NCBI GenBank assembly: GCA_963678565.1
Contig: OY782875.1
Location: forward strand, 2,046,001-2,110,000
Length of the DNA stretch: 64,000 bases
Source: SKHV01 sp963678565
GTDB lineage: Bacteria; Bacteroidota; Bacteroidia; Bacteroidales; Prolixibacteraceae
Direction: 5' to 3'
The notes beneath the pieces are model-generated. The model was given only the letters and a program-made list of their open reading frames with translations. It made no database searches and was not told the origin of the DNA. The translations under genes were made by a program, and so were the position numbers. Below, in pieces: positions 17,275-27,069 of this stretch; the stretch's first letter is position 1, and each line of letters starts with the position of its first letter.

Positions 17275-17294
17275 TGGTTTTGTTTTAATATTAC

Positions 17295-17428
17295 TGCTAA
17301 CGGTAAATTGTAAGTTGTCGTTGCGGATTTCGAAGAGCGTCAGCGTCCGCCAGGACGAAGACGCTCAAGAAAGAAGCTGCGGCAACTAATACCACGAACC
17401 CCGCAATGCAATTTACAAAGTGTTAGCA
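17295..17428 (-). repeat. attC site, type D
   Basis: Left box TGCTAAC, right box GTTAGCA, 134 bp, inner hairpin AGCGTCAGCGTCCGCC / GGACGAAGACGCT. Confidence 0.85.
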
Positions 17429-18148
17429 GCAGTTTTTTAGTTCAATTATTTTGTCTTCATAGAACTTATAAATATAAATTTTATCAAATTGCGATTTAAT
17501 CTTTTCTTGATTAATGTAATCGAATCTATGAGCAGAAGATTTTGTCCCAAATTCCGAAACTAGCACTAACCAGTTTTCGTCAAAATTCTCATTATATTTC
17601 TCGATGTTAGACGATTTTTTAGTAATAACATTTGACAGCCATTTGAAATCAACATATTCTACCAAATATGCACCAAAGGTTTGCCAGCTGGAAAATTTGA
17701 ATTCATTATCTATATGTAAACTATCAATGTAATTATTAAAAGGTCTACGGTTTAATCCTGTTGAAACCCTAAAATCAAAGTTTTTATTGTTGAGATAAAT
17801 ATTTTTTACAATTTCGAAGATTTCATTTGAATAATGTTGTGATTTTAGTTTAGAACATTTCAGGTAATTGTCTGAAAATGTTACAAGCACTCTTAATGGA
17901 ACATTAAACTCTTTATCAAACCTTTCTTGTGCTTTTTTAATGATTCTGTCATTGAAAGATTCAATTTTCTTTAAATTTGGGTTTATCAATCTTGTCAGTT
18001 CAATCGAAATTTTTCTGTCCTTATAAATTTTTAATGAAAAATCTGGAGTTTCAGAATTGTCAATTGAAGTAACAGGTAATTTTAACTTCTCATTTGATAC
18101 AAATTTTGTGAGAATATGTCTTTCAAGTTCCTTTTTTTGGTCACTCAT
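17423..18148 (-). CDS. Hypothetical protein, possible PD-(D/E)xK-like fold
   Basis: The 241-residue soluble product is lysine- and asparagine-rich. Near residue 31 the stretch TPDFSLKIYKDRKISIELTR places an Asp and a Glu as in some divergent nuclease-fold proteins (PD followed by E-x-T), but a catalytic Lys is not evident. The stop codon lies just inside the GTTAGCA core box. It is the only gene in the cassette. Nuclease assignment is weak; hypothetical is the safer label. Confidence 0.65.
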   Translation of the reverse strand: MSDQKKELERHILTKFVSNEKLKLPVTSIDNSETPDFSLKIYKDRKISIELTRLINPNLKKIESFNDRIIKKAQERFDKEFNVPLRVLVTFSDNYLKCSKLKSQHYSNEIFEIVKNIYLNNKNFDFRVSTGLNRRPFNNYIDSLHIDNEFKFSSWQTFGAYLVEYVDFKWLSNVITKKSSNIEKYNENFDENWLVLVSEFGTKSSAHRFDYINQEKIKSQFDKIYIYKFYEDKIIELKNCC

Positions 18149-18218
18149 AATTTATTCTATAAATCTATATTTATTTTCCGTTTAAGTATCTATCCGACTG
18201 GCAGTTTTGCAAAATTGC

Positions 18219-18351
18219 TGCTAACGGTTACTTGCAAGTTGTCGTTGCGGATTTCGAAGAGCGTCAGTGTCCGATAGGACATGACGGTAAAGAAAGGAGC
18301 AGAGACAACGCACACCACTGCACCCGCAATGCAATTTGCAATTTGTTATGC
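18219..18351 (-). repeat. attC site, type D
   Basis: Left box TGCTAAC, right box GTTATGC, 133 bp. The outer arms read TACTTGCAAGTTGTCG and GCAATTTGCAATTTG. Confidence 0.85.
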
Positions 18352-18362
18352 GGTCGTATTTT

Positions 18363-19355
18363 TTATTTTTCTAGCCAAATAAGCCAATCTTTCGCAACTT
18401 TGTCCCAATTAAACACATCGTAATTAGGTTTATTATCTTTTGTCAAAGGGAAAAAATTGTGTTCAGTTCCAATATATGGGATAAATTTGAAATTGTTTTT
18501 TCCCTTCCTTATAAAATCAACTCTCATAAAGTCAACATAAGGTGCACACCAATCTTTAGTGCCGTAACAAACAAGTACTGGAATCTTTAATTTTTCTAAA
18601 TAGTCAATTGGTGGGATTGAAAACTCATAGGTTGCCTTTGGTGTATCACCATGCAGGTCATTCATGCTAGTTTTGTTTTTAACCACACTTCCCCAATATT
18701 CAATATCATTTTCCGCCTTTGGTACACTATCTGTTTCTGTGGCTCTATCCCGCTCTATAATCGACATTATTCGCCCCATCGGATTTCCTCCAGAATAAAT
18801 TAAACGTGTTGCTAAATGAGAGATACTCGCAATTTTTGCTGCAACGGTACTTCCTTCCGAATGTCCTGCCAGAACAAGTTCTTTTTTTGAGACCCAACTT
18901 AGCTTAAGTAAAAATTTGATTATCTCAATATCGCGACTAACATAATAATCCAATAAATTTCTATCCGAATATTGTTTGGGGTAACTCCCTGTACTGTCAA
19001 CATAAGTGAAATTGTTACTGAGTGTTTTAACATCCTTAACTAATGGGATATATGGCTTACCAACAATTACTAAATGGTATTTATCCATTAGGATATTCGG
19101 ATTAAATGGAAAAACGCCGTAAGGTCCTTTATCATCATATTTAATTAGAGGTTGAGGTAAACTACCTTGGCAAAAAAAGAATAATGGTTTCCTTTTGTTT
19201 TCTTCACCTCTCTTTGATTTTATCAAAATGTCAACAGTGTCAGACTTATAGATAAATTGCAGATGCCTAAAACCGTAATTTTCTGCAGTTTTTTCTTGTC
19301 CAAAAGAATTTAAGGTTAAGAATAAAATTGCGATTGTTGTAAATACTGATTTCAT
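18363..19355 (-). CDS. Secreted alpha/beta-hydrolase
   Basis: The 330-residue product has a signal peptide (cleavage after LNSFGQ, about residue 20) and an alpha/beta-hydrolase fold. The nucleophile elbow is GHSEGS (around residue 167), the Asp is probably in CYGTKDWCAP (around 270) and the His in IGTEHNFFP (around 302). An oxyanion region FFCQGS precedes the elbow by about 110 residues. It is probably a periplasmic or exported esterase or peptidase with unknown substrate. Single-gene cassette. Confidence 0.85.
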   Translation of the reverse strand: MKSVFTTIAILFLTLNSFGQEKTAENYGFRHLQFIYKSDTVDILIKSKRGEENKRKPLFFFCQGSLPQPLIKYDDKGPYGVFPFNPNILMDKYHLVIVGKPYIPLVKDVKTLSNNFTYVDSTGSYPKQYSDRNLLDYYVSRDIEIIKFLLKLSWVSKKELVLAGHSEGSTVAAKIASISHLATRLIYSGGNPMGRIMSIIERDRATETDSVPKAENDIEYWGSVVKNKTSMNDLHGDTPKATYEFSIPPIDYLEKLKIPVLVCYGTKDWCAPYVDFMRVDFIRKGKNNFKFIPYIGTEHNFFPLTKDNKPNYDVFNWDKVAKDWLIWLEK

Positions 19356-19376
19356 GTGTGTCTTTTGTTATATGCC

Positions 19377-19509
19377 GCATAACGGTAAATTGTAAGTTGT
19401 CGGTGTGGATTTCGAAGAGCGTCAGCGTCGACCGACGCGTGACGGTCAAGAAAGGAGCAGAGACAACTGGTATAGCTGCACCCACACTGCAATTTACAAA
19501 TTGTTAGCG
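19377..19509 (-). repeat. attC site, type D variant
   Basis: Left box GCATAAC, right box GTTAGCG, 133 bp. The arm reads TTGTCGGTGTGG (A/D mixture) and the inner stem is GCGTCAGCGTCGACC / GACGCGTGACGG. Confidence 0.85.
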
Positions 19510-19934
19510 GTGAGTGCTTTTTCTCTGTTTAAATCTCCAACTATTTTTGGAAAATCCTTATAACTAAATTTGATTGTGAATGAATTTAATCCAATAATTA
19601 ACACGAATGTAATTAGATTATATGCCTCTTGCCAAAAAACAAAAATGCTAACTGCAAAAATTGAGATTAAAAACTCAATCAGGATAAATATTTTCACTTT
19701 TTGCTTAATGAAATCAATCTTCTTGCTACTTTGAAAATCAGATAAGTATTTAGTTAATTTATACTTATATTTCAAAGCATCATAAACCTCATATGTTAAA
19801 ATAAAGGCAATTATTGTAAATATTGACATGTCTGATTTAACCATTAAGATAATGAATACAACAATAAGTGCAATTTTAATGATTGAAGGAATTATATCTG
19901 TTTTTATCCAGTTTTTTTTCTCTGATATCAGCAT
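19494..19934 (-). CDS. Membrane protein with four helices, unknown
   Basis: The 146-residue product has hydrophobic segments at about residues 13-30, 36-52, 85-105 and 108-125 and no recognised motif. I chose the ATG at 19934 because it precedes the first membrane segment; an in-frame start 14 codons upstream is possible. It overlaps the end of the gene at 19876 by 59 bases, an unusually long overlap that suggests coupled translation. The frame continues through the core box and stops at the edge of the attC. Confidence 0.6.
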   Translation of the reverse strand: MLISEKKNWIKTDIIPSIIKIALIVVFIILMVKSDMSIFTIIAFILTYEVYDALKYKYKLTKYLSDFQSSKKIDFIKQKVKIFILIEFLISIFAVSIFVFWQEAYNLITFVLIIGLNSFTIKFSYKDFPKIVGDLNREKALTANNL

Positions 19935-20331
19935 ATGCAGCAGAGTCCCACCAGTCATTAAATCTTTGTGTGTCAAATTTATTATAAGCTAAGAAATTGA
20001 AGTATTGATTTGCAATCGCATAATTACGATCAAAATATAATCCTTTTGCTAATTGAAAGATTAATTCAAGAAAATGCTCGTTTTCAAGAGGTAGTTGATC
20101 TTTAATATTAATGAAACATTTTCTGTGAATAAAATAAGTCTTAGCGTACTTATCATTATCATTAAAAACTCGAGTGAATAAATATAAGAGTTGAATAACA
20201 ATATCTTTATCTGATAGATCATTTAATATTGAATCGCATATTATTGTATTGTTATCATCCCAATAATTGATAATCATTGAAGAACTATCTAGATTTCTAA
20301 TATCTGCTAGAATTTTAGCTGGACTTTTCAT
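19876..20331 (-). CDS. Helical (TPR-like) hypothetical protein
   Basis: The 151-residue product is soluble, rich in helix-forming residues and contains a TPR-like stretch (LAKGLYFDRNYAIANQYFNF). It is the first of two genes in the cassette and overlaps the membrane protein gene. It may be the cytosolic partner of that protein. No enzyme motif is visible. Confidence 0.6.
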   Translation of the reverse strand: MKSPAKILADIRNLDSSSMIINYWDDNNTIICDSILNDLSDKDIVIQLLYLFTRVFNDNDKYAKTYFIHRKCFINIKDQLPLENEHFLELIFQLAKGLYFDRNYAIANQYFNFLAYNKFDTQRFNDWWDSAAYADIREKKLDKNRYNSFNH

Positions 20332-20350
20332 AAGTGAATTTGAGCATTAC

Positions 20351-20482
20351 CGCTAACGGTAAATTATAAGTTTAGCTGTGGATTACGGGCTGTTTTTCTG
20401 TCCGGGTACGCACAAAATTGGTGCGAGTTGGGATGTTGAAAGTTTGCACTGAGACCACAGTTAAATTTATAAAATGTTAGGG
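20351..20482 (-). repeat. attC site, singleton type
   Basis: Left box CGCTAAC, right box GTTAGGG, 132 bp. Arms TTATAAGTTTAGCTGTGG and CCACAGTTAAATTTATAA. Confidence 0.8.
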
Positions 20483-21913
20483 GGCGTAATTATTTTTTGT
20501 TAGTCCGATTAGAATATTTTCTAATTCTGGAGAACTTGGTTTTTCAGCTAAAAAATCAATTAGATTTCCGTTTCTATCAAAAATCATATGACATGGAACC
20601 CAGTTAATTTTTAAAAATCTCAACATTTTTGAACTTCCCCAGTCATGTTCCACCATTCTATAATGATTCTTCTTTGTCAGCGATTTTTCAAATACTTCTT
20701 GCCATAAGCTTTTACTTGGTGGATCTTGAGTAATATAAATAAACTCAATCGGATACTCTTTTAATCTATTTTCCAATTCTCTAGCAGAAGGCATTTCTCC
20801 AATACAAGGTCCACATTTTAAACTCCAAATATCAAGATAAACTACTTTGCCTTTATATCTTTCTAATAATTCACCAAAATTGAGCTGTATATTTGAAGTG
20901 TCTTCTATTATTGTTTCACTGAATTCTGGACATAGTGGCTTTCCAATTAAATTTTCTTTTTCTTCATATCTAGTAACTGCTTCATTAATTGTGGCAATTG
21001 ACAAATCGTCGTATGCTGTTTGATTAAAAATATTGATTAATGTGGAGTCATATTTTCTTCTTTCTAGTCCATCGATTATTTTTCTTGCCAACATGTATTC
21101 TCTAGTTTTACCGCTGAGTGAGTCTAAAAGTAAGCTGTTCTCATCAATTCTTTTTCCAGAAGACATAGACTTGAAAAATTGTTTTTGCAGATATGAATCG
21201 AGCCATGTAAGATAATATTCCGAAGAGGTACGTTCGTCTTTTATCAAGTGTCTAAATGAATCTAATTGTTTATAATTCTCTGGGATTTTTAAACTGTCGA
21301 AAGTGATGTTGTTTTGCTGGGCATAAAATTCTGGATAATTGATTATTAGTTGTTCAAAATAGAAACTCGAAAGCATTTTATAGTAATTAATATACTCAAA
21401 TTCGATTTTGTCTTTTCGCTCATAAGTGTCAATAAAACGATTACAATTTTCGACAACTCGTAAACCGGCATCGAAATATTCATCTAATGACATCTCTGCT
21501 TTATAGAACTCATTGTAATAATTGTTCCAAAATTCCTTTTTTGTCTCTATCTGAATAAAATTGTTTTTTTCTGCTCCCTTTCCGTCAAATTGAATTTCCT
21601 CAGCTTTTCCCGTAATTTGGATCTCATCTTCAGGCATAAGACATAAATGATATTCTTTGTTCTCAATTATCATTTGACCAAAAGTCATACGATTTATAGG
21701 AATGTTAATTTTGAAATCACCGGCTTCATTTACTTCTGTAGAGTAGAAATGGTATTCATTTGTAATCGGATTATCGACAAAATATTTGAAATCAATTTTA
21801 GATAAATTTTTTGTTTGAATATTGCCACTTATTGTTACTGAATTTAAATAATTGTCGCTGCTACATGAAGCTATAATTAAAACCAGAGCTATAATAAATA
21901 TTTTCTTTTTCAT
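20477..21913 (-). CDS. TlpA-like thioredoxin-fold lipoprotein
   Basis: The 478-residue product has a lipoprotein signal ending IIASC (Cys at residue 17), a beta-rich DUF4369-like N-terminal region (SVTISGNIQTKNL), a helical middle and a C-terminal TlpA thioredoxin domain with KCGPC (context DIWSLKCGPCIGEMP). It probably reduces or resolves disulfides in the periplasm. It resembles the protein at 1861-3393 in layout but not closely in sequence. The stop codon lies inside the core box. About 180 bases upstream of the start hold no gene and may contain a promoter, though I see no clear one. Confidence 0.85.
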   Translation of the reverse strand: MKKKIFIIALVLIIASCSSDNYLNSVTISGNIQTKNLSKIDFKYFVDNPITNEYHFYSTEVNEAGDFKINIPINRMTFGQMIIENKEYHLCLMPEDEIQITGKAEEIQFDGKGAEKNNFIQIETKKEFWNNYYNEFYKAEMSLDEYFDAGLRVVENCNRFIDTYERKDKIEFEYINYYKMLSSFYFEQLIINYPEFYAQQNNITFDSLKIPENYKQLDSFRHLIKDERTSSEYYLTWLDSYLQKQFFKSMSSGKRIDENSLLLDSLSGKTREYMLARKIIDGLERRKYDSTLINIFNQTAYDDLSIATINEAVTRYEEKENLIGKPLCPEFSETIIEDTSNIQLNFGELLERYKGKVVYLDIWSLKCGPCIGEMPSARELENRLKEYPIEFIYITQDPPSKSLWQEVFEKSLTKKNHYRMVEHDWGSSKMLRFLKINWVPCHMIFDRNGNLIDFLAEKPSSPELENILIGLTKNNYAP

Positions 21914-22093
21914 TTTAGACTCTATATGTTAGTTCTTTTAAACCCTGTACTTGGTGGATAGTATTTGTTTTTACTATTTGATAATATGTTGTTAAATGTA
22001 AAGTAAATCGATGTTAGTTTATCTTAATAAAAGTAAACTTATGTTATAAATTAAAATCCTATTTCAATAAATTGAGAGCAGTATTTTTATGCC

Positions 22094-22223
22094 CCCTAAC
22101 GTTTAGTATAAGAATAGTAGCCGACGGCGTGGCACTTTCCTGTCAAGTTACAAGAAAGTTGAAGCGGGCTACAACCCTTGAATTTACTACTGTCTCGGCT
22201 ATTATTTTTATACATTGTTAGCT
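22094..22223 (-). repeat. attC site, type E
   Basis: Left box CCCTAAC, right box GTTAGCT, 130 bp. Arms AGTATAAGAATAGTAGCCG and CGGCTATTATTTTTATAC. Confidence 0.85.
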
Positions 22224-22234
22224 GCTGCCCTTTC

Positions 22235-24081
22235 TTATTTGAAGTTCATCTTGTTCATTTTATTTGATTCAGGATAATTTGTCACTCTATTTAATGCATT
22301 CATAGCTGATTTCGTATGAGAATGATTTGGTCCAAAGATTACAAGGTAAATATCAATTGCCTTTTTTATGTTCTTAATTGCCAACTCTTGCTCTCCCTGA
22401 AAAAATGACATGTTCCAATATTATAATATGCACTAGCTTCACTAGGTTTAAGACCAAGTTCCTTTGCAATACTTAATCCCTTATTAGAGTACTCCAAGCA
22501 CTTCTCATATTCTTCAAATTGTAAAGAAAAGTTTGATAAATTATGAAGTGACATACATTCTCCTTGTCTATCTCCAATTTGTCTTGTTACGACAATGCTC
22601 TTTTTAACGAAAACAACAGCTTTTTCATATTCTCCCTTCTGAAAGTAAGCTACTCCAAAACTTGTCAGCATACTTCCTTCGGATTGTTTATTTCCTGTTG
22701 AAATAGCAATCGAAATACCTCTATTTAGTATTTCAATTGCACTATCAAAGTCGTTAATTTGATTATAAACTGTTGCAAGATTACCTAATGAAGAACACAA
22801 GCTATCAGGTTCAAATTTTTCTGATACCAAAATTGCTTCATTGAAAGCATTTATTGAGTTATCAAATTCTCTAAGATTTCTATAAATATTCCCAAGAGCT
22901 TGTAATTGAGAAACTGCACCTTGTGTATTTCCAATCTCTTTGCAATTCCTAACAGAATCTTCTAAACATCTTTTGGCTTCAGAAAAGTTACCGATTGCAT
23001 TGAATGCCATTCCTAAGTTCCCTAGTTGACTATAAAAGAATACTTGATTATTTTCATTTTGTGCAATTATTAATCCTTGTTCCCATATTTTGATAGCTCG
23101 TTCATATTCTCCAATGTCATATAATAATCTAGCAGCAATTTGGTTTTTAATTCCTATCGAATACTCTGATGCTTCTTTTAGCCAATTATCTACATTCTCT
23201 TTCCAGGATATATTTGTAGTTGTAAAGTTGTAATTATCCAAATTAACGGCATTCCATAAATGCTTGATAAATGTATCTGCATTGATATAAATTCGTTTCC
23301 CATTATAGTCAATGAATGGATTTTTAAAAGACTTCTTTGACACATCGTCAGTTTTATATTCTGACTCTGTAAAAACATGTTCCAAGAGTAATATTTGACT
23401 TTTATCCTTTACGATAGATTCTATTTGTGGTGAGATGTCAAATAAATCAGAACAGCTGTAACCTAATAGAAGTATATTTGGGTTAATTGATTTAGAAAAG
23501 AACGATGAAACTACGTTGTTCTTGTTTTGAATATTCGTTCCTTTTGCAACTAACTCTAAAGTTATTGCCATCTCTTTTTTATTGGTGACACAACCGTGAA
23601 TCTTTATAATCTTTACAATATCACTGTGCCAATCTATATCTTGAAATTGACTTTCTGTTGAATATACTTGAAAATCGGAACCTTCAATTAATCCTAAATC
23701 ATTTAATGCTTTTTCTATTAGTGTATCAAAATTTGTCGTTAGGATTGTTTTTACTAGACCTTTTTTAATTAAGCCTGCAATAAACTTATGATTTGTATTT
23801 GGTTCTCCTTTTGAAAAGATATCTAATATATTATCAACACTTGCTTCATCTTTTAGTGTTTGTATAAAACTCTCAAAGGGTAATTTTGAATTCAGTATTT
23901 TCTCTGCATCCAATTTACTTACTTCCATAATGCTTAACATGTATTGAATTAGGTCGAAAACTATAGGAAGTCCAGAATTATACGAAATCCCAGCACCACA
24001 GAAAATCGCAGTTTCTTTGCGCCTAATTTTTTCACTAATTCCTAATATTGATTTCTCTATATTTTCTACCAAACCTGTCAT
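22235..24081 (-). pseudogene. SIR2-TPR protein with a frameshift at a T6 tract
   Basis: Residues 1-250 are a SIR2_2 NADase-type domain (FCGAGISYNSGLP, TTNFDTL, KIHGCV, LLGYSCSD). Residues 300-570 are tandem TPR repeats. The open frame ends at 22366 (571 residues), but reading one base back from the run CATTTTTTCAGG near 22405 continues the last TPR with correct spacing (GEQELAIKNIKKAI) to a stop at 22235, a 615-residue protein. The run T-TTT-TTC is a classical -1 slippery heptamer, so a programmed shift, a true mutation and a homopolymer read error are all possible. By homology this is an NAD+-depleting defence protein whose TPR part senses the trigger. Confidence 0.75.
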
Positions 24082-24116
24082 ATGTTAATTTTAGCACGGA
24101 TGCTCCTTGGGCTTGC

Positions 24117-24246
24117 TGCTAACGGTGAGTATAAGAATAGTAGCCGACTGCGTGGCACTTTCCTGTCAAGTTACACGAAAGTTAAAACGGGCTAAAGCCC
24201 TTGAATTTACAGCTATTACGGCTATTATTTTTATACATTGTTATGC
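24117..24246 (-). repeat. attC site, type E
   Basis: Left box TGCTAAC, right box GTTATGC, 130 bp. The left box does not match the opening box GTTAGCT of the SIR2-TPR cassette beyond six bases, the only such mismatch in the window. Confidence 0.85.
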
Positions 24247-24950
24247 CCTGGTTGTTTTTGTCCATTTTTATTAAATCCAATTAGTTTATAAAAGTTTTCC
24301 TTATATGTTTCGCTGATTGGAATCCAGTTATCTTTTATCCTAATCCTATTCCTCTCAATAGTTTCAATTTTATTAAACGGTATTATAAACGATTTATGAA
24401 CTCTACAAAACAAGGATGAAGGTAATTCCTTCTCCAAATCGCTAAAGCTTTGAAGTGTCAGGATTTTTTTTGAATCAGTTTGAATGTTGCGATAATCCCT
24501 CATTCCTTCAATGAAATATATATCCTTAAAAAAAATCTTTTCAATCTTATAATCAGTTTTTATAAAGAAGAAATCATACTGATTTTCAGTTTTGGAAGAA
24601 ATTTGATTTGATACTTTTTCAACTGCCTGTATAAACCGCTCAATAGAAAATGGCTTAAGTATGTAATCTGTCACATTCAGTTCATATCCTTTTATGGCAT
24701 ATTCACTATAAGCAGTGGTTACAATCACATAAGGTTTATGTTCTAAAGATTCGAGCAGTTGTATACCTGTTAATTCATCCATTTTTATGTCTAAAAAGAT
24801 TAAATCAACCTGTTTCTCTCTAAGAAAACCAATTGCATCAAAACCATTATCGAAAGATTGTAATAAGTTGAGATATGGGATTTTCTTAACATACTCTTTC
24901 ATTCGTTTTAATGCCAGAGGTTCATCTTCAACAATTATGCAACTAATCAT
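24231..24950 (-). CDS. LytTR-family response regulator
   Basis: The 239-residue product has a receiver domain (residues 1-118) with the acidic pair VEDE (7-10), the phospho-acceptor Asp54 in LIFLDIKMDE, TTAYS and the Lys in ILKPF. A LytTR DNA-binding domain follows (about 135-230, FFIKTDYKIEKIFF...YFIEGMRDY). It should be phosphorylated by the kinase encoded just upstream, whose gene overlaps by 8 bases. The frame runs into the attC and stops there. The regulated genes are not evident. Confidence 0.9.
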   Translation of the reverse strand: MISCIIVEDEPLALKRMKEYVKKIPYLNLLQSFDNGFDAIGFLREKQVDLIFLDIKMDELTGIQLLESLEHKPYVIVTTAYSEYAIKGYELNVTDYILKPFSIERFIQAVEKVSNQISSKTENQYDFFFIKTDYKIEKIFFKDIYFIEGMRDYRNIQTDSKKILTLQSFSDLEKELPSSLFCRVHKSFIIPFNKIETIERNRIRIKDNWIPISETYKENFYKLIGFNKNGQKQPGHNNV

Positions 24951-25932
24951 TCCCTAATTTAATTTCAAGTTGTACATTATACCAATTATTCTCAGTACTA
25001 ACATTTAGTTTATAATCGGTATTATATATTAAATCGAGTCTTTGCTTAATCAATCCAAGACCTAATCCTTTATTCTCTTGAGTTGTAATATCAGTAGAAT
25101 TTATATGGTTTTTGCACAAAAAAGATAATTGCTTTTCAGAACAATCAAATCGAATTAATATTGCATTCTCTTTTTTCTTATTTGTGGCATATTTAAACGC
25201 ATTTTCTACGAAATGAATAAAAATCATAGGAGCAACAAATATATCCTTAGTCTCTCCAACTATATCAAAATTAACAAATTTGTCATTTGATGTGCGTAAT
25301 TTTTGCAACTCGTTATATTTCTTAATATAATCAACTTCAGTTGATAATGGTACTCTTTCAGTATCGGTTTCGTAAAGCATAAACCGTAATATTTCAGAAA
25401 GTTTTTTAAGATAGTCTGAGGCTTTTTTAGGTTCATCTAGAATAAGAACATCGATATTGTTTAAAGTATTAAACAAAAAGTGTGGATTAATTTGAGATTT
25501 AAGAACCTCTAATTGACTTTTTATTTTATCCTTTTCTAGTTCAGCTTTAATTTTTCTGTCCATAATCCATTCGACAAAGGTTTTAAAGAAGAAGCCAAAA
25601 ACATTAAAATACAGTAAGGGAAAAAGAAAAATCAGAATTGTACCGGCAAATTCAATATCATTCTTTTTAATTATCAAAATGGAAATCACTATTAAATAGC
25701 CTATTATTATCCAAATGAAGCGAGTGGCTTTTCTCACAAAATAGTTAAAGGTAAAAAAAGAACTGTAGAAAATAATTGCTCCAATAGGTAATATAAATAA
25801 TAATCCTAAAAATATTTCTCGAAAATCAGGTCGTCCAAGGATAAAGGTTGGCAAAATGAGCCAAAGGCTCATGAATAAACTTGAAACAATCCAAAATATT
25901 ACATGAAATAGAATTTTAACTGACTTTTTCAT
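24943..25932 (-). CDS. LytS/His_kinase-type sensor histidine kinase
   Basis: The 329-residue product has about four membrane helices in residues 7-145 without a large periplasmic loop, then a His_kinase domain with LKSQINPHFLFNTLNN (phospho-acceptor His, about residue 172) and a HATPase region with VENAFKYA (N box) and KGLGLGLIKQRL (G box). It presumably senses a membrane or lipid signal. It forms a two-component pair with the LytTR regulator. The 124 bases upstream carry no gene and probably hold the cassette's own promoter. Confidence 0.9.
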   Translation of the reverse strand: MKKSVKILFHVIFWIVSSLFMSLWLILPTFILGRPDFREIFLGLLFILPIGAIIFYSSFFTFNYFVRKATRFIWIIIGYLIVISILIIKKNDIEFAGTILIFLFPLLYFNVFGFFFKTFVEWIMDRKIKAELEKDKIKSQLEVLKSQINPHFLFNTLNNIDVLILDEPKKASDYLKKLSEILRFMLYETDTERVPLSTEVDYIKKYNELQKLRTSNDKFVNFDIVGETKDIFVAPMIFIHFVENAFKYATNKKKENAILIRFDCSEKQLSFLCKNHINSTDITTQENKGLGLGLIKQRLDLIYNTDYKLNVSTENNWYNVQLEIKLGND

Positions 25933-26056
25933 ATTTTTTATTTTTTAGTTAAACAATAATCAAAAGTCAGTGATATAATATTGTTGGTGAAATAAGTTCT
26001 GCATAATTCGGTTTTCTTTCTGCAAAATGTTCATTCGGAGCCTCTTGTCAACTTGG

Positions 26057-26188
26057 GCATAACGGTTAGTATAAGAATAGTAGCCGACTGCGCGTGGCAC
26101 TTTTTTATCAAGATACAGGAAAGTTGAAGCGGGTTACACGCCTTGAAATTACTACAATCTCGGCTATTATTTTTATACATTGTTACCT
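26057..26188 (-). repeat. attC site, type E
   Basis: Left box GCATAAC, right box GTTACCT, 132 bp, third member of the AATAGTAGCCG family; the three type E sites fall among four consecutive cassettes. Confidence 0.85.
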
Positions 26189-26196
26189 GCTGGGCT

Positions 26197-26994
26197 TTAT
26201 TGCAATTTATCAAAAGGTTCTGGCTGAATTCCGTCAATATCAGTGAAATTATATTCTTCAGCAAGTTCTGCTGCCACTAATATTTGACCTGTTTTCTTTA
26301 TAATATATTTGTCAGAAGAGAGTGCTACAATTGCTCTTCCAACAAATATGGATGTCTCTTTTTTAGGATTTGGTCTTTTCTCACTTTTCTTGTCATCGAT
26401 ATATCCTGGATAAAGTGAAATACAAGTAATTTTATTCTTTTTCAATTCTTCTGACATATCCATTGTCATTTTGTCAACTGATGCTTTTGCAACGCCATAA
26501 ATTACATTTCCATAGTATTTCTGACTAGCATAAAAAGAGATATTTACTATTAATCCGTGTTTTTGTTTTAACATCAATTTAGAAGCGTAGAAACTTGATA
26601 CGTAATTTGAGCGAACTCCTACATTGTTCATTTCGTTCCATAAATCTAATGGTTGTTCCCAAAAAGGTGCTTTCCACTTAAATCCTGAATATTCTTTTCT
26701 ATTTCTTAGTCGATTATATCCACCCCAAGCGTTATTCACAAGAATATCCAATTTGCCTTCATATTTCTCGATTTGTTCAAATACGGCTTTAACTTCATTA
26801 TCGTTTTCGTGATTACAAATAACAGCAATTCCTTTTCCTCCTGCTTTTGTAATCCCTTTGACATCATTTTCAGTAATACTTCTTCCAGTTACATAAACTG
26901 TTGCTCCTGCTTCGCCAAGCGCCAAAGCAATACCTTTTCCGACATTTCGTGTTCCGCCTGTTACAAGTGCAATTTTATCTTTTAGCGGTTTCAT
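26197..26994 (-). CDS. Short-chain dehydrogenase/reductase
   Basis: The 265-residue product has a Rossmann fold with VTGGTRNVGKG (residues 12-22), the NNAWGG variant of the NNAG motif (about 87-92) and a YGVAK catalytic Tyr-Lys pair (about residue 170). It should oxidise or reduce a hydroxyl or carbonyl group with NAD(P). The substrate is unknown. It is the only gene of its cassette and ends about 10 bases from the core box. Confidence 0.85.
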   Translation of the reverse strand: MKPLKDKIALVTGGTRNVGKGIALALGEAGATVYVTGRSITENDVKGITKAGGKGIAVICNHENDNEVKAVFEQIEKYEGKLDILVNNAWGGYNRLRNRKEYSGFKWKAPFWEQPLDLWNEMNNVGVRSNYVSSFYASKLMLKQKHGLIVNISFYASQKYYGNVIYGVAKASVDKMTMDMSEELKKNKITCISLYPGYIDDKKSEKRPNPKKETSIFVGRAIVALSSDKYIIKKTGQILVAAELAEEYNFTDIDGIQPEPFDKLQ

Positions 26995-27069
26995 ATTTTA
27001 AATCCTTTTTATTAGTCTATACCAATTGTGTACTCCAATTCATCAGTACGGCTTCTTTTTTAGCCTTGC

